Of a stretch of DNA of 15,977 bases, positions 1-7,096 are shown one piece after another. This DNA is from Comamonas sp. GTDB taxonomy: Bacteria; Pseudomonadota; Gammaproteobacteria; Burkholderiales; Burkholderiaceae_C. Both the position numbers and the translations under genes were made by a program. The stretch covers positions 1-15,977 of the forward strand of contig JAFAIY010000148.1 of assembly GCA_019236485.1 (NCBI GenBank). The letters are read 5' to 3'. Under the pieces are notes generated by a model, which ran no database searches, was not told where the DNA came from, and worked only from the letters and a program-made list of their open reading frames with translations. Positions within the stretch are counted from its first letter, which is position 1. Every line of letters begins with the position of its first letter.

Positions 1-332
1 ACGGCCACTACCTGCCAGCCCAGCAGCCGCACCACCTCGTGGATGGGCGCGATCTGCTCGCGCAGATCGTCGGGCATGGGCGAACGCGTGGCCTTGTACT
101 CGGTATACAGCTCGTCGCGGAAAGTCGGGCCCGAGGCATCGAACACGCAGACCGCGTAATCGGCCGGCACCTCTTTGCGCAGCGCCTGCATCATGTTCAC
201 CATGCCGCGTATGGCCCCCGTGGCCGGGCTGGCCGGGTCGCCGGGAATGGCCCGCAGGTCGGGCATGGCATGGTAGGCGCGGTAGAGATAGCTGGAGCCG
301 TCCACCAGCACCAATGTCTTGGAATTGCTCAT
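1..332 (-). CDS. polA: DNA polymerase I, N-terminal part (5' end of gene; continues beyond the window)
   Basis: This is the first 110 codons of DNA polymerase I, read leftward and cut by the window edge. The visible protein starts MSNSKTLVLVDGSSYLYRAY, the classic opening of the polA 5'-nuclease (FEN-like) domain. It carries the first metal-binding Asp (D11), followed by TGAIRGMVNMM and a VCVFDASGPTFRDELY segment with the conserved DA-x4-FR pattern. In the cell the enzyme removes RNA primers, fills Okazaki gaps and takes part in excision repair. The polymerase and proofreading domains lie outside the window. The start codon is only 34 bases from that of the divergent DUF2782 gene, so the polA promoter must overlap that gap or the neighbouring coding region. 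No clear promoter for polA was found. Confidence 0.95.
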   Translation of the reverse strand, partial: MSNSKTLVLVDGSSYLYRAYHAMPDLRAIPGDPASPATGAIRGMVNMMQALRKEVPADYAVCVFDASGPTFRDELYTEYKATRSPMPDDLREQIAPIHEVVRLLGWQVVA

Positions 333-354
333 ACCAAGATTGTGCACGCGCCAC

Positions 355-360
355 TACAAT
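355..360 (+). promoter_or_regulatory. Possible -10 element (TACAAT) for the DUF2782 gene
   Basis: TACAAT matches the sigma-70 -10 consensus at five of six positions and sits six bases before the ATG at 367. A start seven bases downstream of the -10 would fall on the A of that ATG, giving a leaderless mRNA. No good -35 is seen at 16-18 bases spacing, so the assignment is tentative. Confidence 0.4.
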
Positions 361-366
361 CCCCTT

Positions 367-729
367 ATGCGCGCTGCACCACTTTTCATCCTCCTGAGCC
401 TGGCCGCCGGATCCGTTCTGGCCCAGACCACCACCCCTGCCCCCGAGGCCCCCGTTGCGGCTCCCGCGCCCCAGGGCCGAGAGGACAACTCTGCGGCCAC
501 CGGCAAACACAACCAGCGGATAGAACATATCCATGTGGAAGACGCCGGCAGCCGTGTGGATGAAACCCGCGTCGGCGGCCAGACCAAGAGCATCACCGTG
601 CAGCCCAAGGTAGGCACCATGCCCGAGTACGAAGTGCAGTCCAACGACGGCGCGCGTGCCGCGCGCAACCGCGACAATAACAACAACGACACCACGGGCA
701 CGCGTGTCTGGAACCTGATCAAGTTTTAA
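367..729 (+). CDS. Small secreted DUF2782-family protein, function unknown
   Basis: A 120-residue protein with an N-terminal signal peptide (residues 1-19, hydrophobic core FILLSLAAGSVLA, likely cleavage after Ala19), so it should be periplasmic. A Pro/Ala-rich linker (20-37) leads to a conserved core at about 51-90. The core pattern RIEHIHVEDAGSRVDETRVG, then I-T-V-Q-P and M-P-E-Y-E-V, fits the DUF2782 family, whose members typically sit next to polA and thrB, as in Pseudomonas. The C-terminus is Asn/Asp-rich (RDNNNND) and ends in VWNLIKF. The start at 367 is preferred over the in-frame ATG at 319 because it begins the signal peptide directly and avoids overlap with polA. No catalytic residues are recognisable and no function is known to me. 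It is transcribed away from polA and toward thrB. Confidence 0.8.
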   Translation: MRAAPLFILLSLAAGSVLAQTTTPAPEAPVAAPAPQGREDNSAATGKHNQRIEHIHVEDAGSRVDETRVGGQTKSITVQPKVGTMPEYEVQSNDGARAARNRDNNNNDTTGTRVWNLIKF

Positions 730-754
730 GGCGCAGCGCGCCAATCCCTCCCCG

Positions 755-784
755 ACAGGGCAGTGCTTTGAAGCACTGCCCTGT
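755..784 (+). terminator. Perfect 14-bp inverted repeat after the DUF2782 gene (terminator-like hairpin)
   Basis: ACAGGGCAGTGCTT and AAGCACTGCCCTGT are exact reverse complements separated by two bases. This gives a very stable hairpin 25 bases after the DUF2782 stop codon. A real U-tract is lacking (the following bases are TGCATATAG), so it may end transcription inefficiently, protect a 3' end, or be a DNA-level palindrome. The putative thrB -35 lies at its centre. Confidence 0.55.
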
Positions 785-796
785 TGCATATAGAAC
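768..796 (+). promoter_or_regulatory. Candidate thrB promoter
   Basis: TTGAAG (768-773), a 17-base spacer and TAGAAC (791-796) match the sigma-70 boxes at four of six positions each. Transcription would begin near 803, giving a leader of about 39 bases. That leader carries a small hairpin, GCCGGT/ACCGGC (815-820 with 826-831), which ends ten bases before the thrB ATG. No typical Shine-Dalgarno sequence is seen there. Confidence 0.35.
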
Positions 797-841
797 CTCC
801 CACCGTTAGTCCCGGCCGGTCACAGACCGGCGCTTTGCATC

Positions 842-1798
842 ATGGCTGTTTTCACCGAAGTCTCTGAAAAAGATGCGCGCGAGCTGCTGCGCCGCATGTC
901 CCTTGGCTCCTTGAAAGAACTGCGGGGCATTCAGGGCGGCATTGAAAACACCAACTACTTTCTGACCACCGACCAGGGTGAATGGGTGCTCACGCTGTTC
1001 GAACGCCTGAGCGCCGAACAGCTGCCGTTCTATCTGTATCTGATGAAGCACCTGGCCCAGGCCGGCATACCCGTGCCCGACCCGCAGGCCGAAACCCGCA
1101 GCGGCGACATTCTGCTGCGCGTCTGCGGCAAGCCCGCGGCCATCGTCAACCGCTTGGCCGGCAGGAGCGAGCTGGCGCCGGCTCCCGTGCACTGCGCCGC
1201 CGTGGGCGAGATGCTGGCACGCATGCACCTGGCCGGACAGGACTACGACCGCAGCCAGCCCAATCTGCGCGGCCTGCCCTGGTGGAACGAGACCGTGCCC
1301 GTGGTCCTGCCCCATCTGGATGCCATGGCCGCCAATCTGCTGCGCGCCGAGCTCGCCTACCAGAACCATGTGGCGGCCTCGCCCGCCTATGCAGCCCTGC
1401 CGCGCGGCCCCGTGCATGCCGACCTGTTCCGCGACAACGTGATGTTCGAGGGCGACAGGCTCACCGGCTTCTTCGACTTCTACTTCGCGGGCATCGACAC
1501 CTGGCTGTTCGATCTGGCCGTATGCCTGAACGATTGGTGTATCGATCACGCAACAGGTGCCCACGACGCCGCGCGTGCCAAGGCCATGCTCGTGGCCTAC
1601 CAGGCCGTGCGCCCGCTGACCGCAGCCGAACGAGAGCTGCTCAACGCCCAGCTGCGCGCCGGCGCCCTGCGTTTCTGGATTTCCCGCCTCTGGGACTTCC
1701 ACCTGCCGCGCGAAGCCTCGCTACTCAAGCCCCACGACCCCACGCATTTCGAGCGCGTGCTGAGCCAGCGCATCGCCCATCCCCTGGCACTGGACTGA
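842..1798 (+). CDS. thrB: Homoserine kinase (aminoglycoside-phosphotransferase fold)
   Basis: A 318-residue cytoplasmic kinase that phosphorylates homoserine to O-phosphohomoserine, the penultimate step of threonine synthesis. It belongs to the protein-kinase-like (APH/choline kinase) ThrB type found in Pseudomonas and Burkholderiales, not the GHMP type of E. coli. An N-terminal nucleotide-binding lobe includes [13 protein letters not shown] (29-41) and WVLTLFER (48-55). The catalytic loop is HADLFRDN (192-199), with Asp194 as likely catalytic base and Asn199 as metal ligand. The following GFFDFYFAG supplies the second metal-binding Asp212. The family's usual length is close to 315-320, so the gene looks intact. 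Its place between the DUF2782 gene and the BPSS1780-like gene fits the common neighbourhood. Confidence 0.95.
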   Translation: MAVFTEVSEKDARELLRRMSLGSLKELRGIQGGIENTNYFLTTDQGEWVLTLFERLSAEQLPFYLYLMKHLAQAGIPVPDPQAETRSGDILLRVCGKPAAIVNRLAGRSELAPAPVHCAAVGEMLARMHLAGQDYDRSQPNLRGLPWWNETVPVVLPHLDAMAANLLRAELAYQNHVAASPAYAALPRGPVHADLFRDNVMFEGDRLTGFFDFYFAGIDTWLFDLAVCLNDWCIDHATGAHDAARAKAMLVAYQAVRPLTAAERELLNAQLRAGALRFWISRLWDFHLPREASLLKPHDPTHFERVLSQRIAHPLALD

Positions 1799-1921
1799 GC
1801 CGCAGCCGCCGCGGCCAAGTTGCATATTGGCTCGGGGCTATTGATGGCCCCGCCGGGCCGACTCGGGTACAGTGCAGAAGCGGCTTTTGCAACACTTGGC
1901 AAGAGTATTCCAGCCTCCTCA

Positions 1922-2743
1922 ATGAAACTTCAAATCGTTCCCGCCCGTACTGGCTTGCAGTGGGTACAGCTCGGCCTGCGCACCTTCAAGAGCCAGCCGC
2001 TGGCCCTGGCTGCCCTGTTCTTTCTGGGCATGGCCAGCATGTCGCTGATCACCGCCCTGCCTCTCATCGGCCCCGTCATCGCCCTGGCCCTGCTGCCCTG
2101 CGTCTCGCTGACCATGATGGTCGCGGCCTCGGAGGCCGCCCATGGCCGCAAGCCCAGCCCTGCCCTGCTGCTGGTGGCTTTCCGCTCCGGCAGCCAGCAT
2201 CTGCATTCCATGCTGATGCTGGGCGGCCTCTATGCCGCAGGCTTTCTGCTCATCATCGGTGCCTCCAGCATCATCGACGGCGGCACGTTTGCCAGCGTCT
2301 ACCTGGGTCAGACCCCGATGTCGCGCGAACTGGCCGAGGACCCCGACTTCCAGTCCGCCATGTGGCTGAGCATGTTCCTCTACCTGCCGCTGTCGCTGGC
2401 CTTCTGGCATGCGCCGGCGCTGATCCACTGGCACAACATCAGCCCCGTCAAGTCGCTGTTCTTCAGCTTTGTGGCCTGCATGCGCAATATCGGCGCCTAC
2501 ATCGTCTTCGGCCTGTGCTGGATGGGCGTGTTCCTGGCCAGCGGCATGCTGCTGGCCATGGTCACCGGCATTCTGGCCGCGATGATAGGCAGCGTGGCCG
2601 GCGGCATCATGGTGGCCACGGCGCTGATGCTCGCGGCCATGTTCTTCACCTCCATAGTCTTCACCTTCCGCGACTGCTTCAGCCCGCCCGACGATGTGGC
2701 CGACGAAGCCGGACCGTCGGAACCTCCGGCCCCCGAGCTCTGA
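1922..2743 (+). CDS. BPSS1780-like polytopic inner-membrane protein, function unknown
   Basis: A 273-residue membrane protein. Hydrophobic segments lie at about 26-45, 49-69, 97-118, 145-163, 186-210 and 211-247, giving roughly five to six membrane spans. The N-terminus (MKLQIVPARTGLQWVQLG) and the acidic, proline-rich C-tail (DDVADEAGPSEPPAPEL) are soluble. The N-terminal 'VPAR-x-G-x-x-W' pattern followed by paired hydrophobic segments matches my memory of the BPSS1780 family. This family is widespread in Burkholderiales and has no assigned function. The frame is open upstream to 1820, but the ATG at 1922 starts the conserved region and is preferred. It lies 123 bases after thrB in the same direction; a TACAGT at 1868-1873 could be its own -10, without a convincing -35. 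A strong terminator follows. Confidence 0.75.
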   Translation: MKLQIVPARTGLQWVQLGLRTFKSQPLALAALFFLGMASMSLITALPLIGPVIALALLPCVSLTMMVAASEAAHGRKPSPALLLVAFRSGSQHLHSMLMLGGLYAAGFLLIIGASSIIDGGTFASVYLGQTPMSRELAEDPDFQSAMWLSMFLYLPLSLAFWHAPALIHWHNISPVKSLFFSFVACMRNIGAYIVFGLCWMGVFLASGMLLAMVTGILAAMIGSVAGGIMVATALMLAAMFFTSIVFTFRDCFSPPDDVADEAGPSEPPAPEL

Positions 2744-2748
2744 TTCCC

Positions 2749-2772
2749 AGCCCCGGCCTGCCGGGGCTTTTT
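2749..2772 (+). terminator. Intrinsic terminator of the thrB / membrane protein unit
   Basis: AGCCCCGG and CCGGGGCT form an 8-bp GC stem with a CCTG loop and run into a T-tract, only six bases after the stop codon at 2743. This is a textbook rho-independent terminator on the plus strand. Confidence 0.9.
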
Positions 2773-2809
2773 CTTGGCTCAAGCCAGGACCGGATCCCGC
2801 ACCCAAAAT

Positions 2810-2845
2810 AAAAAGCCGTTTGCGCGTGCCCGCAAACGGCTTTTT
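2810..2845 (-). terminator. Intrinsic terminator of uvrD (bidirectional)
   Basis: AAAAAGCCGTTTGCG and CGCAAACGGCTTTTT form a 15-bp stem, including the A/T flanks, with a six-base loop. T-tracts are present on both strands. It lies 18 bases past the uvrD stop codon. It would also catch plus-strand readthrough from the terminator at 2749, so the convergent genes are well insulated. Confidence 0.9.
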
Positions 2846-2863
2846 ATCCATGAGTTCGCAAGC

Positions 2864-5332
2864 TCAATCCACCACGGTGAGCTTGGCGATGGACAGCGCC
2901 AGCCATTTGGTGCCGTGGCGGCCAAAGCTGACCTGGGCGCGCGCATCGTCGCCCGTGCCTTCTACGGCCAGCACCTTGCCCTCGCCGAATTTGTTGTGGA
3001 ACACATTGAGCCCGGCCTTGATGCCATGGGAGGGCTGGGCCTTCTGCTGGGGCACGGGCGGACTCGCAAACACCTCGGACTTGCCGCCCCAGCCCGAGTT
3101 AGAGCCAAACTGGCCCGAAGCCTTGGCCCCATAAGCGCCATAAGCCCCTGAATTAGGAGCAAACGTGCCAAAGCCGCTTTGCTTGGGCGTGATCCACTTG
3201 AGCGCCTCCTCGGGCAGTTCGTCGAAGAAGCGGCTCTTGACGTTGTAGCGCGTCTGGCCGTGCAGCATGCGGGTCTGCGAATGGCTCAGGTACAGGCGCT
3301 TGCGCGCGCGCGTGATGGCCACATAGGCCAGGCGGCGCTCTTCCTCGAGGCCGCCGCGGTCCATCATGGCGTTCTCGTGCGGGAACAGGCCTTCCTCCAC
3401 GCCGCCTATGAATACGGCATCGAACTCCAGGCCCTTGCTCGCATGCACCGTCATCAGCTGCACCGCGTCCTGCCCGGCCTGGGCCTGGTTGTCGCCGGCT
3501 TCGAGCGCCGCATGCACCAGAAAGGCCTGCAGCGGCGACAGGGTCTCGCCGGTGTCGGCATTGATCAGAGCCGCGGCCGTTCCAGCCGCGGGCTTGAGCG
3601 CCTCGTCAAGCAAAGGCAGATTCGGGTCCAGGCCCTGGCTCACGGGCGACTGGTTCAGCCGCGGCGCGTTCTGCTGCTCGTCCAGCGGCAGAGCCACGGC
3701 ATCGCGGCCAAAGCCTTCCTGGGTCACAAAGCTCTCGGCGGCCGTCACCAGTTCCTGCAGATTCTCTATGCGGTCCGCGCCTTCTTTCTCGTTGCGGTAA
3801 TGCTCGATCAGCCCGCTTTGCTCTTCCACGGTCTCGATGATCTCGCGCAGCGTCTTGCCTTGGGTCTGCTCGCGCAGCACATCGATCTGCGCCACAAAGC
3901 CCTGGAGCTTGGTGCCGGCCGCGCCGCCCACGGCCGTGACGGCATCGCTGAGCGAGCAGCCGCTGCTGCGCGCCGCGTCCTGCAGCAGCTCGATGGTGCG
4001 CGCACCTATGCCACGCGCGGGGAAGTTCACCACGCGCAGAAAGCTGGTGTCGTCGTGCGGGTTCTCCAAGAGGCGCAGATAGGCCAGCGCATGCTTGATT
4101 TCGGCGCGCTCGAAAAAACGCAGTCCGCCGTAGACGCGGTAGGGAATGGCGGCGTTGAACAGCGCCGATTCGATCACCCGGCTCTGCGCATTGCTGCGGT
4201 AGAGCACGGCGATTTCCTGGCGCGTGAAGCCGTCGTTCTTCACCAACTGCTTGATCTCCTCGACCATCCACGAGGCTTCGGCCAGATCGCTGGGCGCTTC
4301 GTAGATGCGCACGGGCTCGCCCGGGCCCTGGGTGGTGCGCAGATTCTTGCCCAGGCGGTTGCTGTTGTGGCTGATCAGCGCATTGGCACAGTCGAGGATA
4401 TTGCTGTAGCTGCGGTAGTTCTGCTCGAGCTTGATCTGCTGCTTGACTTCGAACTCGCGGATGAAGTCCGCCATATTGCCCACGCGCGCGCCGCGGAAGG
4501 CATAGATGCTCTGGTCGTCGTCGCCCACGGCGATCACGCTGGAGCTGGACGCATAGCGGCCGCCGACCTCGTTGCCGGCCAGCTGCTTGAGCCACTGGTA
4601 TTGCAGCTTGTTGGTGTCCTGGAACTCGTCCACCAGAATATGCTGGAAGCGGCGCTGGTAATGCTGGCGCAGATGGGCGTCGTCACGCAGCAGCTCGTAG
4701 CTGCGCAGCATCAGCTCGCCGAAGTCCACCACGCCTTCGCGCCGGCACTGCTCCTCATAGAGCTGGTAGATCTCGACCTTCTTCTTGGTGTCGGGGTCTA
4801 TGGCCTCGATATCGCCGGGGCGCTTGCCCTCTTCCTTGCAACCGGCGATGAAATACATCAGCTGCTTGGGCGGAAAGCGCTCGTCGTCGACATTGAACTG
4901 CTTGCACAGGCGCTTGATGGCCGAGAGCTGGTCCTGCGTATCGAGAATCTGGAATGCCTGCGGCAGCCCGGCCGCCTGGTAATGGGCACGCAGCATGCGG
5001 TTGCACAGGCCGTGGAACGTACCTATCCACATGCCGCGCACGCTGTAAGGCAGCATGGCCGAGAGGCGCGCCAGCATCTCCTTGGCGGCCTTGTTGGTAA
5101 AGGTCACGGCCATGATGGAGCCCGGCGTGGCCTGGCCCGTCTGCAGCAGCCAGGCGATGCGCGTGGTCAACACCCGGGTCTTGCCCGAGCCCGCACCGGC
5201 CAGGATCAGCGCGTGCGCCGCCGGCAGGGTGACGGCCGCCAGCTGTTCTGCGTTCAAATGGGCCAGCAAGGGAGAAGCATGTGCGGCGGCAGGCGCCGGC
5301 GCACCGCCGGAAAGCAGGTCTAGAGGGAACAT
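2864..5332 (-). CDS. uvrD: UvrD/PcrA-type superfamily 1 DNA helicase
   Basis: An 822-residue ATP-dependent 3'-5' DNA helicase acting in nucleotide excision and mismatch repair. All SF1A motifs are visible: Q-motif LNAEQLAAV, Walker A AGAGSGKT (45-52), Walker B DEFQD (235-239), motif III GDDDQSIYAFRGA, motif IV LEQNYRS, motif V TVHASKGLEFDAVF, and motif VI RLAYVAITRARKRLYL. The C-terminal end (VFHNKFGEGKVL to AKLTVVD) is the Tudor-like domain that binds RNA polymerase in UvrD/PcrA. The preceding ~100 residues are Gly/Ser/Ala-rich linker. The ATG at 5332 is chosen because the frame upstream lacks family features and conserved sequence begins soon after it. It is transcribed divergently from the RND operon, with 165 bases between start codons. 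GGAAGG directly abuts the ATG, which is too close for a normal ribosome-binding site. Confidence 0.95.
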   Translation of the reverse strand: MFPLDLLSGGAPAPAAAHASPLLAHLNAEQLAAVTLPAAHALILAGAGSGKTRVLTTRIAWLLQTGQATPGSIMAVTFTNKAAKEMLARLSAMLPYSVRGMWIGTFHGLCNRMLRAHYQAAGLPQAFQILDTQDQLSAIKRLCKQFNVDDERFPPKQLMYFIAGCKEEGKRPGDIEAIDPDTKKKVEIYQLYEEQCRREGVVDFGELMLRSYELLRDDAHLRQHYQRRFQHILVDEFQDTNKLQYQWLKQLAGNEVGGRYASSSSVIAVGDDDQSIYAFRGARVGNMADFIREFEVKQQIKLEQNYRSYSNILDCANALISHNSNRLGKNLRTTQGPGEPVRIYEAPSDLAEASWMVEEIKQLVKNDGFTRQEIAVLYRSNAQSRVIESALFNAAIPYRVYGGLRFFERAEIKHALAYLRLLENPHDDTSFLRVVNFPARGIGARTIELLQDAARSSGCSLSDAVTAVGGAAGTKLQGFVAQIDVLREQTQGKTLREIIETVEEQSGLIEHYRNEKEGADRIENLQELVTAAESFVTQEGFGRDAVALPLDEQQNAPRLNQSPVSQGLDPNLPLLDEALKPAAGTAAALINADTGETLSPLQAFLVHAALEAGDNQAQAGQDAVQLMTVHASKGLEFDAVFIGGVEEGLFPHENAMMDRGGLEEERRLAYVAITRARKRLYLSHSQTRMLHGQTRYNVKSRFFDELPEEALKWITPKQSGFGTFAPNSGAYGAYGAKASGQFGSNSGWGGKSEVFASPPVPQQKAQPSHGIKAGLNVFHNKFGEGKVLAVEGTGDDARAQVSFGRHGTKWLALSIAKLTVVD

Positions 5333-5338
5333 CCTTCC

Positions 5339-5344
5339 ATTGTA
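5339..5344 (-). promoter_or_regulatory. Possible -10 element (TACAAT) for uvrD
   Basis: On the minus strand TACAAT ends six bases before the uvrD ATG. This is the same geometry as at the DUF2782 gene and would put the transcription start on the A of the start codon. No good -35 is found at 16-19 bases spacing. Confidence 0.4.
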
Positions 5345-5486
5345 GAAACTAGGCCCGCTTGCGCAGTTTGTGTGGTTAGGAATTACCATATGGCTCTGGC
5401 CTTTCTCCTTGCTGCATCGCAGACGCATTGCTCGGATGGCGACAGGACGGGGATCGGGCAGGGTGGATTCGCCATGTCACTCTCGC

Positions 5487-5492
5487 AGAGGA
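5487..5492 (+). promoter_or_regulatory. Ribosome-binding site that decides the efflux channel start
   Basis: AGAGGA lies five bases before the ATG at 5498, the best Shine-Dalgarno placement among the in-frame starts. The in-frame ATG at 5474 has a weaker GGTGGA upstream and would lengthen the signal peptide by eight residues. Confidence 0.55.
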
Positions 5493-5497
5493 TTTCC

Positions 5498-7060
5498 ATG
5501 TCCAGCGCCGACAGCCATGCCATTCCCGCAGCGGCGGCCACGCCCGCCAGCCTGCGGCTGGGCCTTGCAGCCGCCTTGCTGCTCGGCGGCTGCGCGGTCG
5601 GACCCGACTTCACCTCGCCCGAGCTGCCGGCCGCAGCGACCGGCAATGCCTACACGCCCACGCCGGTGGTGCAAGAGACCGTGTCGGCGCCAGGCATCGG
5701 GGGCGCCGCGCAGCGCCTGCTGACGGGACAGGATATTCCAGCGCAGTGGTGGTCGCTGTTCCATTCCGACGCGCTGGACCAGTTGATCCGTGCGGCGCTT
5801 GCGCAAAGCCCGAATCTCACAGCTGCGCGGGCTGCATTGCGCCAGGCCCAGGAAACGCTCAATGCGCAGACCGGCGCGCTGAAATACCCGAACGTCGGGC
5901 TGCAGCTGGGCGCGCAGCGGGAACGCGCGAACACCTACACGAGCGCCGGTGTGGCCGACTTCAACCTGTACAACGCGTCGGTCAATGTAAGCTACACGCT
6001 GGACCTGTTCGGCGGCAACCGGCGAGCGCTCGAAGGCCTGGCGGCCGCCGTCGACTACCAGCGCTTCCAGGTCGAGGCGAGCTATCTGGCGCTGACCTCC
6101 AACCTGGTCACCACGGCGATCCGCGAGGCCTCGCTGCGCGCGCAACTGCAGGCCACGCGCGAGGTGCTGGCGCTGCAGGAAAAGCAGCTCTCGGTGGTGA
6201 ACGTGCAGTTCAACGCCGGCGCCGTGGCGCGCTCAGCGGTACTGACGCAGCGCACCCAGGTCACGCAGACGCGCGCGACCGTCCCGCCGCTAGAAAAAGC
6301 GCTGGCACAGACGCGGCACCAGCTCTCGGTCTATGCCGGCAAGCCGCCGAGCGAACTGGGCCTGCCCGAATTCGAGCTCGACTCGCTGCAGCTGCCGCAG
6401 GAATTGCCGCTCAGCCTGCCGTCCTCACTGGTGCGCCAGCGCCCCGACATCCGCGCCAGCGAGGCGCTGCTGCACGAAGCCAGCGCGCAGATCGGTGTGG
6501 CGACCGCGGCGCAATACCCGCAACTCAACCTGAGCGCAAGCTACGGCACGGGCGCCTTCAAGACCAGCCAGCTCTTCACGGCGGCCTCCACGCTCTGGAG
6601 CCTGGCCGCGGGACTGACCCAGCCCATCTTCAACGGCGGCGCGCTGAGCGCCAAGAAGCGGGCGGCCGTGGCGGCCTACGACCAGGCCCAGGCGCAATAC
6701 CAGGCAACGGTGCTGGGCGCCTTCCAGAACGTGGCCGATGCGCTGCGCGCGATCGAGTCCGATGCCCAGGCGCTGAGCACCCAGGCACAGGCAGAAGCGC
6801 TGGCGCGCGAAGCGCTGGCGTTGACGAACGAGCAGTACAAGCTGGGTGCGGTCAGCTACCTGCAACTGCTCGATGCCCAGCGCACCTACCAGCAAACCCG
6901 GATCGGCCTGGTGCAGGCCCAGGCGGCGCGCTACGCCGACACGGCCGCACTGTTCCAGGCGCTGGGCGGCGGCTGGTGGAACGCGCCGGCCCTGGCCGAC
7001 ACCTCGCAACCTGGCACGGCGGCCGTCACGCAGCGCCCAACCCTCGCGCCGGTGCGCTGA
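5498..7060 (+). CDS. RND efflux outer-membrane channel lipoprotein (NodT/OprM family)
   Basis: A 520-residue TolC-like channel that lets an RND pump discharge substrate across the outer membrane. The N-terminus is a lipoprotein signal ending in the lipobox LLGGC (Cys32 would be acylated), followed by AVGPDF, the hallmark start of mature OprM/NodT proteins. QWWSLFHSDALDQLIRAAL (about residues 78-96) is the conserved 'WW..F.d..L..L...AL' segment. Two outer-membrane efflux repeats follow, each with heptad-like Ala/Gln-rich helices and a beta segment: SVNVSYTLDLFGGNRRAL in the first, and SLAAGLTQPIFNGGALSAK with QYKLGAVSYLQLLDAQRTY in the second. RQRPDIRASEALLHEASAQI joins the repeats and is diagnostic. 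It is the first gene of the operon, 36 bases ahead of the adaptor gene. The family's usual length is 460-520, so it is complete. Confidence 0.93.
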   Translation: MSSADSHAIPAAAATPASLRLGLAAALLLGGCAVGPDFTSPELPAAATGNAYTPTPVVQETVSAPGIGGAAQRLLTGQDIPAQWWSLFHSDALDQLIRAALAQSPNLTAARAALRQAQETLNAQTGALKYPNVGLQLGAQRERANTYTSAGVADFNLYNASVNVSYTLDLFGGNRRALEGLAAAVDYQRFQVEASYLALTSNLVTTAIREASLRAQLQATREVLALQEKQLSVVNVQFNAGAVARSAVLTQRTQVTQTRATVPPLEKALAQTRHQLSVYAGKPPSELGLPEFELDSLQLPQELPLSLPSSLVRQRPDIRASEALLHEASAQIGVATAAQYPQLNLSASYGTGAFKTSQLFTAASTLWSLAAGLTQPIFNGGALSAKKRAAVAAYDQAQAQYQATVLGAFQNVADALRAIESDAQALSTQAQAEALAREALALTNEQYKLGAVSYLQLLDAQRTYQQTRIGLVQAQAARYADTAALFQALGGGWWNAPALADTSQPGTAAVTQRPTLAPVR

Positions 7061-7096
7061 TGGAGCAAGCAAGCCAATAACGGAACAGGGGATCTC

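Noticed and set aside
982..2811. A 609-codon frame overlapping thrB and the membrane protein gene on the same strand
   Set aside because: It is Arg/Ala/Pro-rich out-of-frame translation of two recognisable genes and runs into the terminator at 2749.
3179..5323. A 714-codon open frame antisense to uvrD
   Set aside because: It lies opposite a gene with every SF1 helicase motif. Its translation is Ala/Gln/His/Leu-rich without domains, as expected from an antisense frame in GC-rich codons.
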